NCBI GenBank assembly: GCA_027483535.1
Contig: JAIXUN010000004.1
Span: forward strand, 62,001 to 126,000
Direction of reading: 5' to 3'
From: a bacterium
Lineage (GTDB): Bacteria; Armatimonadota; Fimbriimonadia; Fimbriimonadales; Fimbriimonadaceae
Length of the DNA: 64,000 bases
In this document: in pieces, positions 35,074-44,047 of the stretch
How positions within the stretch are numbered: the first letter of the stretch is position 1
How the letters are laid out: every line of letters begins with the position of its first letter
Translations under genes and position numbers: made by a program
The notes under the pieces: generated by a model
Told to the model about the DNA's origin: nothing
Databases searched by the model: none
What the model saw: the letters and a program-made list of their open reading frames with translations, nothing else

Positions 35074-35805
35074 CTACCCGCCCTCCGGCAAAACCGCACT
35101 GGGATCCTCCCTCAACAATTCGGTGACAACCTGAAACGCCCCCGAGGCCGAAACCAGCGTCCCCCACTCCGATTCCTCTAAACACCCTTCCGAGCGAAGC
35201 AAAGGGCGCAGGCGTTCGTAATCGCGAGAGAACTCCCAGGTATGCACCCGCAGCGTCACCGCAAACGGATCTCCGCCGACAGGGTGAACCGTCACCCGCG
35301 CGGGTTGAGGGTGCAGCACGTACGGCACACCCGCCGATTCCTCACAGCCGTGCACCAGCGTGAGCGCTTCCAGCCCCACTCCCAGAAGCAACACCCTGCC
35401 CCCAGCCTGAGCCACCTTCTGAATCGGCGACTGCGGACCGCAGGGGGTCGATCCCTCCAGTTCTTCGGGCGTCTCAGCTCTCCACCCGGGGCCGATTCCC
35501 ACCCAAGAGTGACTCGGATGAAGCGATCTTTGACCCGCCCCAAGGACCTCGAGCGCCGCCTTTGGGATCACTCCGGTCCAGCAATCGAGAATTGCCGGAT
35601 CGAAATCGGTATCGCGATAGCTCTCCGGATGACCCGTGAAGGTCGGGAAAAGGGTCTGCCGCCCCGCGCGAAATCGCAGAACCCACTCGACGAAGGCATG
35701 GGGCGTTTCGAACAGATGCCGGATCGATCGAAACGCGCTGTGGATCGCCAGCGGTTCGGCGTGGTCGAACCACCGAGCGAGGTCGGCGGGGGGCTGGTTC
35801 GGCAT
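35074..35805 (-). CDS. Aminoglycoside 3-N-acetyltransferase-like protein (antibiotic_NAT fold)
   Basis: 243 residues. HSAFRSI, TLFPTFTG, FDPAILDCWTGVIPKAALEV, RSLHPSHSWVGIGPG, GPQSPIQKV and GGRVLLLGVGLEALTLVHGCEE follow the order of AAC(3)-II/III-type acetyltransferases (YokD fold), including the RSxHP motif and the TxxHxxE segment with the catalytic His. It is somewhat shorter than the usual 260-290. AAGGA lies about 5 nt before the ATG. The substrate may not be an antibiotic. It is unrelated in fold to the GNAT protein at 7928. Confidence 0.85.
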   Translation of the reverse strand: MPNQPPADLARWFDHAEPLAIHSAFRSIRHLFETPHAFVEWVLRFRAGRQTLFPTFTGHPESYRDTDFDPAILDCWTGVIPKAALEVLGAGQRSLHPSHSWVGIGPGWRAETPEELEGSTPCGPQSPIQKVAQAGGRVLLLGVGLEALTLVHGCEESAGVPYVLHPQPARVTVHPVGGDPFAVTLRVHTWEFSRDYERLRPLLRSEGCLEESEWGTLVSASGAFQVVTELLREDPSAVLPEGG

Positions 35806-35823
35806 GGTTTCCTTAACGAGACG
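35805..35823 (-). other. Short gap before the AAC(3)-like start, with Shine-Dalgarno
   Basis: An AAGGA motif about 5 nt before ATG 35805 decides this start; no promoter-like box is seen in the gap, so transcription probably continues from 36234. Confidence 0.4.
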
Positions 35824-36234
35824 CTAATCTCGGAAGGTGATACTCGCCGGGTCGCAGCCGATCTCCATCGTCATCGGCTCGGTCAGGAACGTAATCGGCC
35901 GACCCGCGAACTCCGCCTTTGCTTCCTTGCCCGAGATTCGGGCTTTCAGATTCACCATCTTCCCGGTCGGGGCGGAGAAGGTCCCGGTGCTGCCCATCAT
36001 CACGGGCTGACCATCAATCTGGATCCCTTCCAATCGGCAACCGTCGTTCACCTTCACGGTGACAACCGTCGTGCCCGTAACCTTTTGGGCGCGGATGCGC
36101 TGCGCGCCAAGGGTCGGAATCAGCATGAAAACGCTGATCATCACGAGTCCCGTGACACAACCAATCGCACAGAGACCCCCGGCCTCTTTCTTCGACTGTG
36201 CGTCCGGAACGCCCATCCCTTCGGGTTCGGTCAT
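35824..36234 (-). CDS. Membrane-anchored small protein of unknown function
   Basis: About 136 residues. A polar N-terminus (TEPEGMGVPDAQSKKEAGG) leads into one membrane helix (CAIGCVTGLVMISVFMLIPTL, about 22-42). A periplasmic domain of short strands follows (TTVVTVKVNDGCRLEGIQIDGQPVMMGSTGTFSA, KMVNLKARISG) with two Cys that could pair. ATG 36234 has TATACC 7 nt upstream; the frame limit 36255 would place the box inside the gene. Downstream of the GGDEF/HD-GYP gene on the same strand. Confidence 0.7.
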   Translation of the reverse strand: MTEPEGMGVPDAQSKKEAGGLCAIGCVTGLVMISVFMLIPTLGAQRIRAQKVTGTTVVTVKVNDGCRLEGIQIDGQPVMMGSTGTFSAPTGKMVNLKARISGKEAKAEFAGRPITFLTEPMTMEIGCDPASITFRD

Positions 36235-36247
36235 ACCTTTCGGTATA
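36235..36247 (-). promoter_or_regulatory. Probable leaderless -10 box (TATACC)
   Basis: On the minus strand TATACC (36247-36242), 7-nt spacer, ATG 36234. AAAGG within the spacer could also serve as a Shine-Dalgarno, so this case is weaker than others. Confidence 0.4.
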
Positions 36248-36276
36248 CCGCGCATTCGGGTCTGGCGACCGCTTCG

Positions 36277-38973
36277 TTAAGCGGCCTTAGGCAACGAGGG
36301 GTGTCCTTGCTCGGAAGCGATGCGGTCCGCAAGCCTTTCCCGAGCCGCGTCCATGAATGCGGACGCCATCTTGGGATCAAACTGAGAACCCGTGCCCTCT
36401 TCAATGCGGTTCAACGCTTCGGTGATGGGCATGCCCTTTCGGTAAGGACGGTCGGTGGTCATGGCGCTGAATGCGTCCGCCACCGCCAGAAGTCGACCCA
36501 TGAGCGGAATTTCGTCGCCGCGAAGTTGGTCGGGATAACCCGCTCCGTCCCACCGCTCGTGGTGGCTTCGAACGCCGTCGATCACATCTTCCAGGCCCGG
36601 AATCGCGCGGACAATGAGCTCACCCAGGCGCGGGTGGCGTTGGATGATCTCCACCTCTTCCGGAGTCAGCTTGCCCGGCTTGCGCAGAATCGCGTCCGGC
36701 ACGCCGATCTTGCCGACATCATGGAGTAATCCCGCTCGGCGAACGGACCGCATGGCGTCTTCCGACATTCCAATCTCTTCCGCGATCCACAACGCGTATT
36801 CGGTGACATCCTCCGAGTGCTTGCGAGTGTAGCGGTCCTTGTTGTCGACCGCACTGACCAAGGCGTCCACCGTCTCAAAACTGGCCTGGGATCGCAGGGC
36901 GCGATTCTCGCGATCGGCAAGGCTGGCTCGTCGAATACCTCCGCCCGCCTGTTTGATTTCGTACAAGTTTCTATCGGCAACATTTAACAGATCGTGCCGA
37001 GACGCACCGTCGATCGGGTAGCAGGCGATCCCGAAAGAAAGGGTGACCGGAACCTTATTCCCAGCCACTTCAAACGGATGCTTTTCGATGTGGTCCTTAA
37101 TGGCCTCCGAGAGCATTTCTAGATCTTCATCGCTGTGACCGGGCCAAGCGAGGCCGAATTCGTCTCCGCCGTAGCGAGCAGTCAGCACGCCTTCAGGTGC
37201 TTCGGCAACAAAGGCATCGGCCACGTGTCGCAGCACGGCGTCGCCCGCAAGGTGACCATATGTATCATTAAACAGCTTAAAGTTGTTCAAATCGATCATC
37301 GCCACCGACATGGGGATGTTCAGAACTTCGCACTTCTCCATCTCGGTTTGAACACGAATGTGGAAGGCTCGGTGATTGAGCAACCCGGTGACGGCGTCGC
37401 GATCGGCGGCATCTAGAGCGGAAGCGTGAACGCGTGCGTTGTGGAGCGCCTTCCCGACCTCTTCGGCAATGCCGTTGAGCAGGTGCAGTTCGCTGTGCAC
37501 GAACTTTCGACCTTTGCGGACGGCAGTGAAGCGCGCTTTGCCCTCTGCTTGAAGATCAACCTCGATGACGGTCGCGAAGAACTCCTCGCCGTTCGTGTCG
37601 AACTCGACCAACTGAACGGGGAGAGCCACGGCTCGCTTTGCCTGACGAATGAGCGCAAGAACCACTTCTCGCTCCTCGCCTTTCGGTCGGGTGACTTCCA
37701 AGTCTTCGCCGTCGACCGAAACCGACACCGCGTCGCAGTTCATGATCTCGAGTGCATGCTTCGCGGAAAGGTCCATGACCGTTTTCACGTCCAGCGACTC
37801 GTTGATCGCAGAGGTGAATCGGCTCAGCGATCGGAGGTAGTCCACCATCTCGTTCAGGCTCCGATTCGTGAAATCGAGCGTTTCGTTGAGCCGCCGGTTT
37901 TCCCCGATGACCGCAATCTGGCGAATGATGATGAGCGCCACCAGGACCCCGAATTCAGGGTGCCCAACCACGTTGATGTGGCCGTTGAGCATCCAGTCGG
38001 AGACCGCAATCTGCAAAGAGGCAAAGAAGAGACAGCAGAACGGGACGTACCACTGGAGCTCGGCGAACTGCATGCCGAAGAACCGGAACTTACCGAAATC
38101 GAACCCGGCGATATCGGAGTTGTGGGCCCGCTTCGAACAGCGCACACACTGCCCAACAATCAATCCGGCAATGGCGTAAAGCGAACCGTAAGCCGCCGGG
38201 TTGATGGGCGCGGCGGAGTTCCAACGAACCGCAGCCAATAGCCCAATAGCGGCGCCAATGGTGAACGTGGAGAAAACAGCCCCTTTTGCCAGCGTTTGGC
38301 CTCTGGGATCTTGCTTGCTTCCAAAGAGTCCAAACAATCCCGTGAACGTGTTGGCGGTCACCAAAATCAGGGCGGTGATGAGCACAAAATCGGTGGCGAC
38401 GGGCACCTGAATCGCCTTCCATCTCTCGGCAAACAAGATGTGCCAAACCACGACTGAGGTCGCCAGCGAAACCGTCAGGGCATCCACTGCGGCAAGACCG
38501 AATCGCAAATGCTTAGCGGTGCCACTCAGAAGGATCAGCCCAACGGGATACAGAACCAAGCCGAGCAACGGCAGATGGTGGAAGAACTGCTCGACCAAAG
38601 GATGGTCCATCGGCAGCATCCCAAGGGCGGTCCAAGCAAAGTTGGTCAGGCCCGCAACCGTCCACAGGGCCCAGGCGGTTTTGGGTTCCGTTTGCCCGCC
38701 TTCTAGAACCAAAGGTTGCCGAAATCGGCGGATACATTCCCCAACGAACATCGCCCAAACAACCAATCCAATGACCTGAAATGTCTGGTTAACCGACGTT
38801 GGTAGGAGGTCTCCCTTCAGCAAAAGCAGGGCGTGGCCCAAGAACGGCACCGCCGCAACTGATAGCAAAAGCATCGCGCGATTCAGCGCCGATTGCTCCC
38901 TTCCCTTGCCCCCAATGAGCAGGCCCACCCGATCCCCACAGGGCGAAAAACTCACAAAAGGGGAATTCCACAA
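36277..38973 (-). CDS. Membrane GGDEF plus HD-GYP cyclic-di-GMP signalling protein
   Basis: 898 residues from a TTG (GTG 38928 with GGGGA upstream, or ATG 38874, are alternatives). About nine N-terminal helices form a sensor region (to about 375). A GAF-like part (about 390-525), a GGDEF domain with intact GGDEF at 602-606, and an HD-GYP domain (HD at 751-752, HHERWDGAGYP ending near 814) follow. No RxxD inhibitory site precedes GGDEF. Having both synthase and phosphodiesterase motifs, it could make and break c-di-GMP; net direction cannot be told. Confidence 0.92.
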   Translation of the reverse strand: MWNSPFVSFSPCGDRVGLLIGGKGREQSALNRAMLLLSVAAVPFLGHALLLLKGDLLPTSVNQTFQVIGLVVWAMFVGECIRRFRQPLVLEGGQTEPKTAWALWTVAGLTNFAWTALGMLPMDHPLVEQFFHHLPLLGLVLYPVGLILLSGTAKHLRFGLAAVDALTVSLATSVVVWHILFAERWKAIQVPVATDFVLITALILVTANTFTGLFGLFGSKQDPRGQTLAKGAVFSTFTIGAAIGLLAAVRWNSAAPINPAAYGSLYAIAGLIVGQCVRCSKRAHNSDIAGFDFGKFRFFGMQFAELQWYVPFCCLFFASLQIAVSDWMLNGHINVVGHPEFGVLVALIIIRQIAVIGENRRLNETLDFTNRSLNEMVDYLRSLSRFTSAINESLDVKTVMDLSAKHALEIMNCDAVSVSVDGEDLEVTRPKGEEREVVLALIRQAKRAVALPVQLVEFDTNGEEFFATVIEVDLQAEGKARFTAVRKGRKFVHSELHLLNGIAEEVGKALHNARVHASALDAADRDAVTGLLNHRAFHIRVQTEMEKCEVLNIPMSVAMIDLNNFKLFNDTYGHLAGDAVLRHVADAFVAEAPEGVLTARYGGDEFGLAWPGHSDEDLEMLSEAIKDHIEKHPFEVAGNKVPVTLSFGIACYPIDGASRHDLLNVADRNLYEIKQAGGGIRRASLADRENRALRSQASFETVDALVSAVDNKDRYTRKHSEDVTEYALWIAEEIGMSEDAMRSVRRAGLLHDVGKIGVPDAILRKPGKLTPEEVEIIQRHPRLGELIVRAIPGLEDVIDGVRSHHERWDGAGYPDQLRGDEIPLMGRLLAVADAFSAMTTDRPYRKGMPITEALNRIEEGTGSQFDPKMASAFMDAARERLADRIASEQGHPSLPKAA

Positions 38974-39028
38974 TAAATGCGGGATTTAACAAGTTTAATC
39001 TCGGCCCACCGTCAGCCCAGCAACGATA

Positions 39029-39745
39029 CTAGGTTCCTCGTTTATCGCCAAAAAGGTCGATATGGAACCGTGGCGAGAGTCGCCAATTCCTTGCAATACA
39101 GTGGGGGACCAACCACTTTGCGGTTGCTTGAACCCTCTCTGCAGAGGTGCCTTCCGGCATCAAAACCACGCATTTGGCGGCGCGTTCGTTCAGATTGCTC
39201 AGGAGGGTTTCAATCTCCGCCAAATCCTCTTCGGACGCCACCACAAACTTGAGCTGAACGTTCTCGTACTCTTCCAAAAGCCTGTTCAGCACCTCGGGTT
39301 GCAGACGGTCGCGTTCGTGGCGCTGAATCCATGACTCAGGAAGTTCGAAGCCAGGTCTTGCTAAAGAACCGCTTGGCGTCGAATGGGCGAGTTTCGGACT
39401 GATCGACATCAGATCGGCAACCACCGGCCGATAAACCGTCCCCGCTGTTTCGATGGTGATCACCTTGCCCGCTTCTTTCAGCCTCTGGGCGAGGGTGACC
39501 GTTTCTTCAAACAGCATCGGCTCGCCTCCCGTGATCACCACGTGATCGGCGCCCCCTTGCAGGATCTCGTCCAAAATCGCGTCGACCTCCATAACGGGTC
39601 CCTCGGGAGCCCACGAGGCGTAGGGGGTATCGCACCAGACGCAGCGCAGGTTGCATCCGGAAAGGCGCACAAAGGTGCTGGGCACACCCACCCACATGCC
39701 CTCGCCTTGAACGCTGGTGAAGAACTCGGAGACTCGCAGACCCAA
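39029..39745 (-). CDS. queE: 7-carboxy-7-deazaguanine synthase QueE (radical SAM)
   Basis: 238 residues. VSEFFTSVQGEGMWVGVPSTFVRLSGCNLRCVWCDTPYA contains the radical-SAM CxxxCxxC (CNLRCVWC), followed by the SAM-binding HVVITGGEPML. QueE converts 6-carboxytetrahydropterin to 7-carboxy-7-deazaguanine in the queuosine/7-deazaguanine pathway. It starts at TTG 39745, one base after the queC stop, with TAGGGGG upstream, indicating coupled translation. Other pathway genes (queD, queF, tgt) are not in the window. Confidence 0.95.
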   Translation of the reverse strand: MGLRVSEFFTSVQGEGMWVGVPSTFVRLSGCNLRCVWCDTPYASWAPEGPVMEVDAILDEILQGGADHVVITGGEPMLFEETVTLAQRLKEAGKVITIETAGTVYRPVVADLMSISPKLAHSTPSGSLARPGFELPESWIQRHERDRLQPEVLNRLLEEYENVQLKFVVASEEDLAEIETLLSNLNERAAKCVVLMPEGTSAERVQATAKWLVPHCIARNWRLSPRFHIDLFGDKRGT

Positions 39746-39746
39746 G

Positions 39747-40445
39747 TTAGCCCCCTATCTTCACAAATTGTTCGACAAGCGGGTCGATGCGACCAAGTTG
39801 CTCGAACCCGCGTTCGCGGAGTTTGCAAGAGTCACACCTTCGGCAAGGTCGGCCGTCTTCGCTCGGATCGTAGCAACTACTGGTCTTCGCGTAGTCCACA
39901 CCGGTTTCAAGTCCCATCTGAATGATCTGGGCCTTGGTGAGGTCGATGAGCGGGGTGTGAATCGTGAGCTTCTGCCCTTCCACGCCCGCTTTGGTGGCCA
40001 GATTTGCCATTGCTTCGTAGGCAGAAATGAACTCGGGGCGACAGTCGGGATAGCCGCTGTAATCGAGCGCGTTTACGCCAATGAAAATGTCTTTTGCTTC
40101 CAAAACCTCCGCCCAAGCGAGGGCGAAGGAGAGGAACACCGTGTTTCGGGCGGGGACGTAGGTGATGGGAATCTCTTCGGCCATGTGCGCTTCGGTGCGA
40201 TCCTTCGGCACGTCGATATCCGCCGTGAGCGCCGAGCCTCCGAACGTGCGAAGGTCGATGTTGACCACCACATGTTTGCCCACTTTGCGCAGTTCGGCCT
40301 GCTCTTTGGCACGCTGAAGCTCGATGCGATGTCGCTGACCATAGTCGAACGAAAGGGCGAAACACTCAAAGCCTTGCGCCTGAGCAAAAGCAAGAGCGGT
40401 GGCCGAATCGAGGCCACCGCTCAACAGAACCACCGCGCGTTTCAC
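39747..40445 (-). CDS. queC: 7-cyano-7-deazaguanine synthase QueC
   Basis: 232 residues from a GTG start. The ATP-pyrophosphatase P-loop SGGLDS (9-14), [35 protein letters not shown] and the zinc-binding [17 protein letters not shown] (C-X8-C-X2-C-X2-C) identify QueC, which makes preQ0 from 7-carboxy-7-deazaguanine. It precedes queE with a one-base gap. It starts 32 bp after the HlyD-like gene, too little for a preQ1 riboswitch. Confidence 0.96.
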   Translation of the reverse strand: MKRAVVLLSGGLDSATALAFAQAQGFECFALSFDYGQRHRIELQRAKEQAELRKVGKHVVVNIDLRTFGGSALTADIDVPKDRTEAHMAEEIPITYVPARNTVFLSFALAWAEVLEAKDIFIGVNALDYSGYPDCRPEFISAYEAMANLATKAGVEGQKLTIHTPLIDLTKAQIIQMGLETGVDYAKTSSCYDPSEDGRPCRRCDSCKLRERGFEQLGRIDPLVEQFVKIGG

Positions 40446-40477
40446 AACCTGTATTGTGACGCCATTCCGTTCCGGCG

Positions 40478-42226
40478 TTATTTCTGAGATCTGATCTTGA
40501 TATCCGGGCTTGCGCTCTTCTTGTTCTTGTCGTCCGAATCGGAAGACTTCTCGCCCGACTTAGATTTGGAGAACGGCAGTCGAGGATCCCCTTTATCCGA
40601 GCTCAACCTCGGCGGGAAGCCGTTGAACTGTCGCCAGAGTTCGAAGCCTAGTGGGACTTGGTCGAGCATGATCCAACCGACTGCTTCGGCGCCTGGTCGG
40701 AGGATGGCGGCCTCTGGCCAAGGTTGATCCATCTTTCCACCCAGAAGTTCGTGTCGATCTTCTCGGACGATGACTCGGAATCGAGAAGAGCCGTCGTCAA
40801 CCGGGTCGATGAACTGGATGACGCCGCCAAAGGTTCCGATGTTGACCGAGGGTGCCCCGCCAAACTGAAGTGCGGGCCAACCCGCAAACTGGAGTCGAAC
40901 TTTTCGACCCACGCGAATGAACGAAACATCGTTGTCGGAAACCATCAATTCCACCGCTCGATCCTGGGTTTCGGGAACGATGGTAGCAATGACGTCGCCC
41001 GCTTTTACCGTGGCGCCTTCACCGATTTTGAGCAATCGAACGATGCGACCACGAGACGGCGAAACGATGCTGGTTTGACCTCGGCGAGCCTGAAGGTTGG
41101 CGCGATCGATCTTAATCGATTCGATGTCGCTGTTCGCCTTGTTGACCGTCGACTGAGCCGATTGCAGCGTTCCTTCGAGACTGGCGATGGTCGCTGCGGT
41201 GTCGGCATCGATCCTGGCGATGTTGTTGATCGCGGCTTGAATATCTCGGTCAGCGATGCTCACCGCGTCTTGGGCGGCCACCACTTGTGCCCTCGCTCTT
41301 TCGATCTCAAGCTGCGCCTGATCGACGCTTAACGTGGTCAGGTTTCGGGATTTCTTCGCAATGTCGAGCGCCAGTTTGGCTCGCTCGAACGTAGTGGTCG
41401 AAGCTACCAGTTCGTTCTGCGAAAGTTCATCTTCTCGCTTGGAGCTAAGACCCTTGGCGTACAGGCGAGCGATACGATCGCGCTGAATTTGGTCGAATTC
41501 CAGCTTGGTTTTGGCCTGAGTCACCGCTTGTTCGGCTTGCTTGATGGCATCTTGCGCCTGCATGTCTCGAATGGCAACTTGGCTCTTTGCCACCCGGCTC
41601 AGGATGGAAAGATTCTTCTCGGCAACCTTCAAGTTCTGCTGAGCAACACCCTTTCGTCGAACGGCCTGATCGCGAGCCACTTTGGCGTTGTCGATCTGTT
41701 GAACGCGCGAAGCTTCCACTTGTCCGATCTGAGCTTGCAGCCGGAGCACCCGCTCCAGTTCGTTGTCTCGACCCTCTTCCAACTGGGTCACTCGTGTTTC
41801 AAGCCGCGTGGTCAGGTCCGGATCCAAGAACCGCTGTTCGATGTCCTGAATGTCCATCAGAATCTCGCCCTTCTCCACGAACTGCCCTTCTTGAACGCGA
41901 ATGTTCATGATTCGCGCCGGGATTTGGGCCTCAATCGTCTGCGGCCGATCGTTCGGCGCGAACACGATCACAGTTCCGTTGCCGATAACGGTTTGTTGCC
42001 ACGGAACGAACACCAATGCGACGATCACAACCGCCACGAAGGCAAGCACCACCCAACCGATCCGCCGCACCCAAGGGCGACGGGCCACCATCTTAAGGGC
42101 GCTTAACTCCAGGTGCCCTCCGGTAACCGGAGACTCCTCTCCGGAAATGGCGGGCACAGGTTGGTTTTTCAACTCTTTTCGTTCCTCTACCGTCATCTTC
42201 GGCTCACTCTTCTGTTTGTTGGCCAA
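40478..42226 (-). CDS. HlyD-family membrane fusion protein of a type I secretion system
   Basis: 582 residues. Cytoplasmic N-terminus, one membrane helix ([21 protein letters not shown] region, about 57-74), split lipoyl domain ([28 protein letters not shown] and [31 protein letters not shown]) flanking a long coiled coil (about 120-395), a beta-barrel domain and a charged Lys/Ser/Asp-rich tail. It starts at TTG 42226 directly after the ABC gene stop; ATG 42196 is an alternative. It links the ABC protein to the TolC-like channel encoded upstream. Confidence 0.9.
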   Translation of the reverse strand: MANKQKSEPKMTVEERKELKNQPVPAISGEESPVTGGHLELSALKMVARRPWVRRIGWVVLAFVAVVIVALVFVPWQQTVIGNGTVIVFAPNDRPQTIEAQIPARIMNIRVQEGQFVEKGEILMDIQDIEQRFLDPDLTTRLETRVTQLEEGRDNELERVLRLQAQIGQVEASRVQQIDNAKVARDQAVRRKGVAQQNLKVAEKNLSILSRVAKSQVAIRDMQAQDAIKQAEQAVTQAKTKLEFDQIQRDRIARLYAKGLSSKREDELSQNELVASTTTFERAKLALDIAKKSRNLTTLSVDQAQLEIERARAQVVAAQDAVSIADRDIQAAINNIARIDADTAATIASLEGTLQSAQSTVNKANSDIESIKIDRANLQARRGQTSIVSPSRGRIVRLLKIGEGATVKAGDVIATIVPETQDRAVELMVSDNDVSFIRVGRKVRLQFAGWPALQFGGAPSVNIGTFGGVIQFIDPVDDGSSRFRVIVREDRHELLGGKMDQPWPEAAILRPGAEAVGWIMLDQVPLGFELWRQFNGFPPRLSSDKGDPRLPFSKSKSGEKSSDSDDKNKKSASPDIKIRSQK

Positions 42227-44017
42227 TTAAGACACCCGCTCCCTTAATGTCTTGGACAGAACCGGGAATAGCAGCGAAAACTCTCCACTTGGATCCCCGG
42301 CCAGTTCGTGGAGCAATCCAGTCTCCAAGATTTGACCATCCGCGAGCACATACACAATGTCGGTGCGCTGAATGACCGCCGCATCGTGAGAGATGTCGAT
42401 GATGGTCCAGTGGTTGGACTGGTCGAAGATCGCATCGAGGATCTTCATGGTCGAACGCTCATCGATCCCGGTAAACGCCTCATCCAAGATCAAAAGTCGA
42501 GGGTGAGCGACGATAGCGCGGGCGATGAGAATGCGCTGAATTTGTCCGCGCGACAGGTTCTTTCCGCCCGAAATAACGTGCGTGCTCAGACCGTTCTCCA
42601 TGAGAGCGATATCGTCGCTGAGTTGAGCCATATCGAGCGCCCATCGAACGTCTTGCGGGGTGAGGAATTGGCGGCCCACCACGATGTTCTGTTCGATCGT
42701 TCCATCGAACAGTTCGTTGTCGTAGCCGATCATGGAAATGTGCCTTCGGATGGAGTCGAGGCACAGGGTGCTCAGCTCGGCACCATCGATCTCGACGGTT
42801 CCATGAGTGGTTTTCTCCAGACCGCACAATAGGGCACCCAGGGTGCTTTTGCCCGCACCAGAAGCGCCGACCAGACTCACTCGGGCCCCGGCGGGGAGAT
42901 GCATGGAGAGACCCGTAAGGATGGGAATCTCGGGAAGATAGCTGAACCGGACACTTCGGCAAACCACCTCGGCACCGCTCGGTTCGGTTGGATAAGGAAG
43001 GATGCCGCCGCCCGTTCGCTCCGTTTGAAGATCGGTGACGTGCCCAACCTTATCAAGGCCTGTGAGCAGGTCGAAGAAGAGGTCGGCTTGGCGAGTCAAC
43101 TTCTCCATGGAAGCCAGAACCTGGGCAATGATGATCTGCGCCGCCACCAACTGACCCAGCGTGAGGTTGCCGGAGAGAACCTGGAAGCCGCCACCCGCGA
43201 GCGCACCCGCCTGCACAATGGCTTGGAAAGCATAGAACGTGCCTACCTGCCGAATGGTGACCTTGAAGTGCTTGCGCCGATTCTTGACGTACTCGCTGAT
43301 TCGGAGGTCGGCTTGTTTCTGCAGGAAGTCGCGGAAGCCGTGGACCTTCAAGGAGATGTGGCACCGGGCGATGTCTTCTAGCCAGTCGGCAACCGCGTAC
43401 TTGGCTTTCGACTCCTTAAGGCTCGTTCGCAGACCGCCCCAGCCCATGAGGATGGTTGCGCTGATGAGCCCGGTGAGAAGGAGGAAGTCGATGAGCAGCA
43501 GCGTTGGGTTGTAAAACCCGAGCAGCACCAGACCTAACGTGATCTGGACGATCGCGGTGAGACCATCGACCGTGAGCTTGGAGAGGGTTTTTTGAACCGT
43601 CAGAACGTCGAAGAACCGGTTAACCAGTTCCGGCGCGTACTCTTTTCGAAGCGCGAAGGCGCTCACCCGGGCGAGCGTATCGGAGATGCGCAGCGCGGTG
43701 GTGGCAAAAATTCTTTGCTGCACCGATTCCACAAGCGCCAACTGGAGCAACTGCATTCCGCCTGCAAGACCCAAGCCGAGGAACAACAGCAGCGCCAGGA
43801 TCACGATCTGCGTGGGCTGAATACCCATTGCGATGTTGTTGACCAGCGATTGCGTGGTCAACGGCACCAACAGGGAGAGCATGAACACCACGATGGTGTA
43901 GGTGAGCAAAACGAACATGTCGCTTCGCTCACGCCGAATCAGCGCGATGAACCTGGCAAACGGCGAGGGATGCTCGTCGTGAGCGAGGTGTTCGTGTTCT
44001 TCGTGTAGCGTTGCCAT
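42227..44017 (-). CDS. Type I secretion ABC transporter (fused membrane and ATPase domains)
   Basis: 596 residues. A His/Glu-rich N-terminus (HEEHEHLAHDEH) leads into a six-helix domain (about 35-325) and an ATPase domain: Walker A GASGAGKST, signature LSRGQIQR (Arg replaces the first Gly of LSGGQ), Walker B RLLILDEAF and H-loop DISHD. There is no C39 peptidase or CLD domain, so the substrate should carry a non-cleaved signal. It sits between the TolC-like and HlyD-like genes in one operon. The His-rich tail could bind metal (inference). Confidence 0.9.
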   Translation of the reverse strand: MATLHEEHEHLAHDEHPSPFARFIALIRRERSDMFVLLTYTIVVFMLSLLVPLTTQSLVNNIAMGIQPTQIVILALLLFLGLGLAGGMQLLQLALVESVQQRIFATTALRISDTLARVSAFALRKEYAPELVNRFFDVLTVQKTLSKLTVDGLTAIVQITLGLVLLGFYNPTLLLIDFLLLTGLISATILMGWGGLRTSLKESKAKYAVADWLEDIARCHISLKVHGFRDFLQKQADLRISEYVKNRRKHFKVTIRQVGTFYAFQAIVQAGALAGGGFQVLSGNLTLGQLVAAQIIIAQVLASMEKLTRQADLFFDLLTGLDKVGHVTDLQTERTGGGILPYPTEPSGAEVVCRSVRFSYLPEIPILTGLSMHLPAGARVSLVGASGAGKSTLGALLCGLEKTTHGTVEIDGAELSTLCLDSIRRHISMIGYDNELFDGTIEQNIVVGRQFLTPQDVRWALDMAQLSDDIALMENGLSTHVISGGKNLSRGQIQRILIARAIVAHPRLLILDEAFTGIDERSTMKILDAIFDQSNHWTIIDISHDAAVIQRTDIVYVLADGQILETGLLHELAGDPSGEFSLLFPVLSKTLRERVS

Positions 44018-44047
44018 CGTGTATTCCGTGCGATTCTAAAAACGGTT

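Noticed and set aside
40446-40477. preQ1 riboswitch before queC
   Set aside because: Only 32 bp separate it from the upstream gene, too short for any known preQ1 class with its expression platform.
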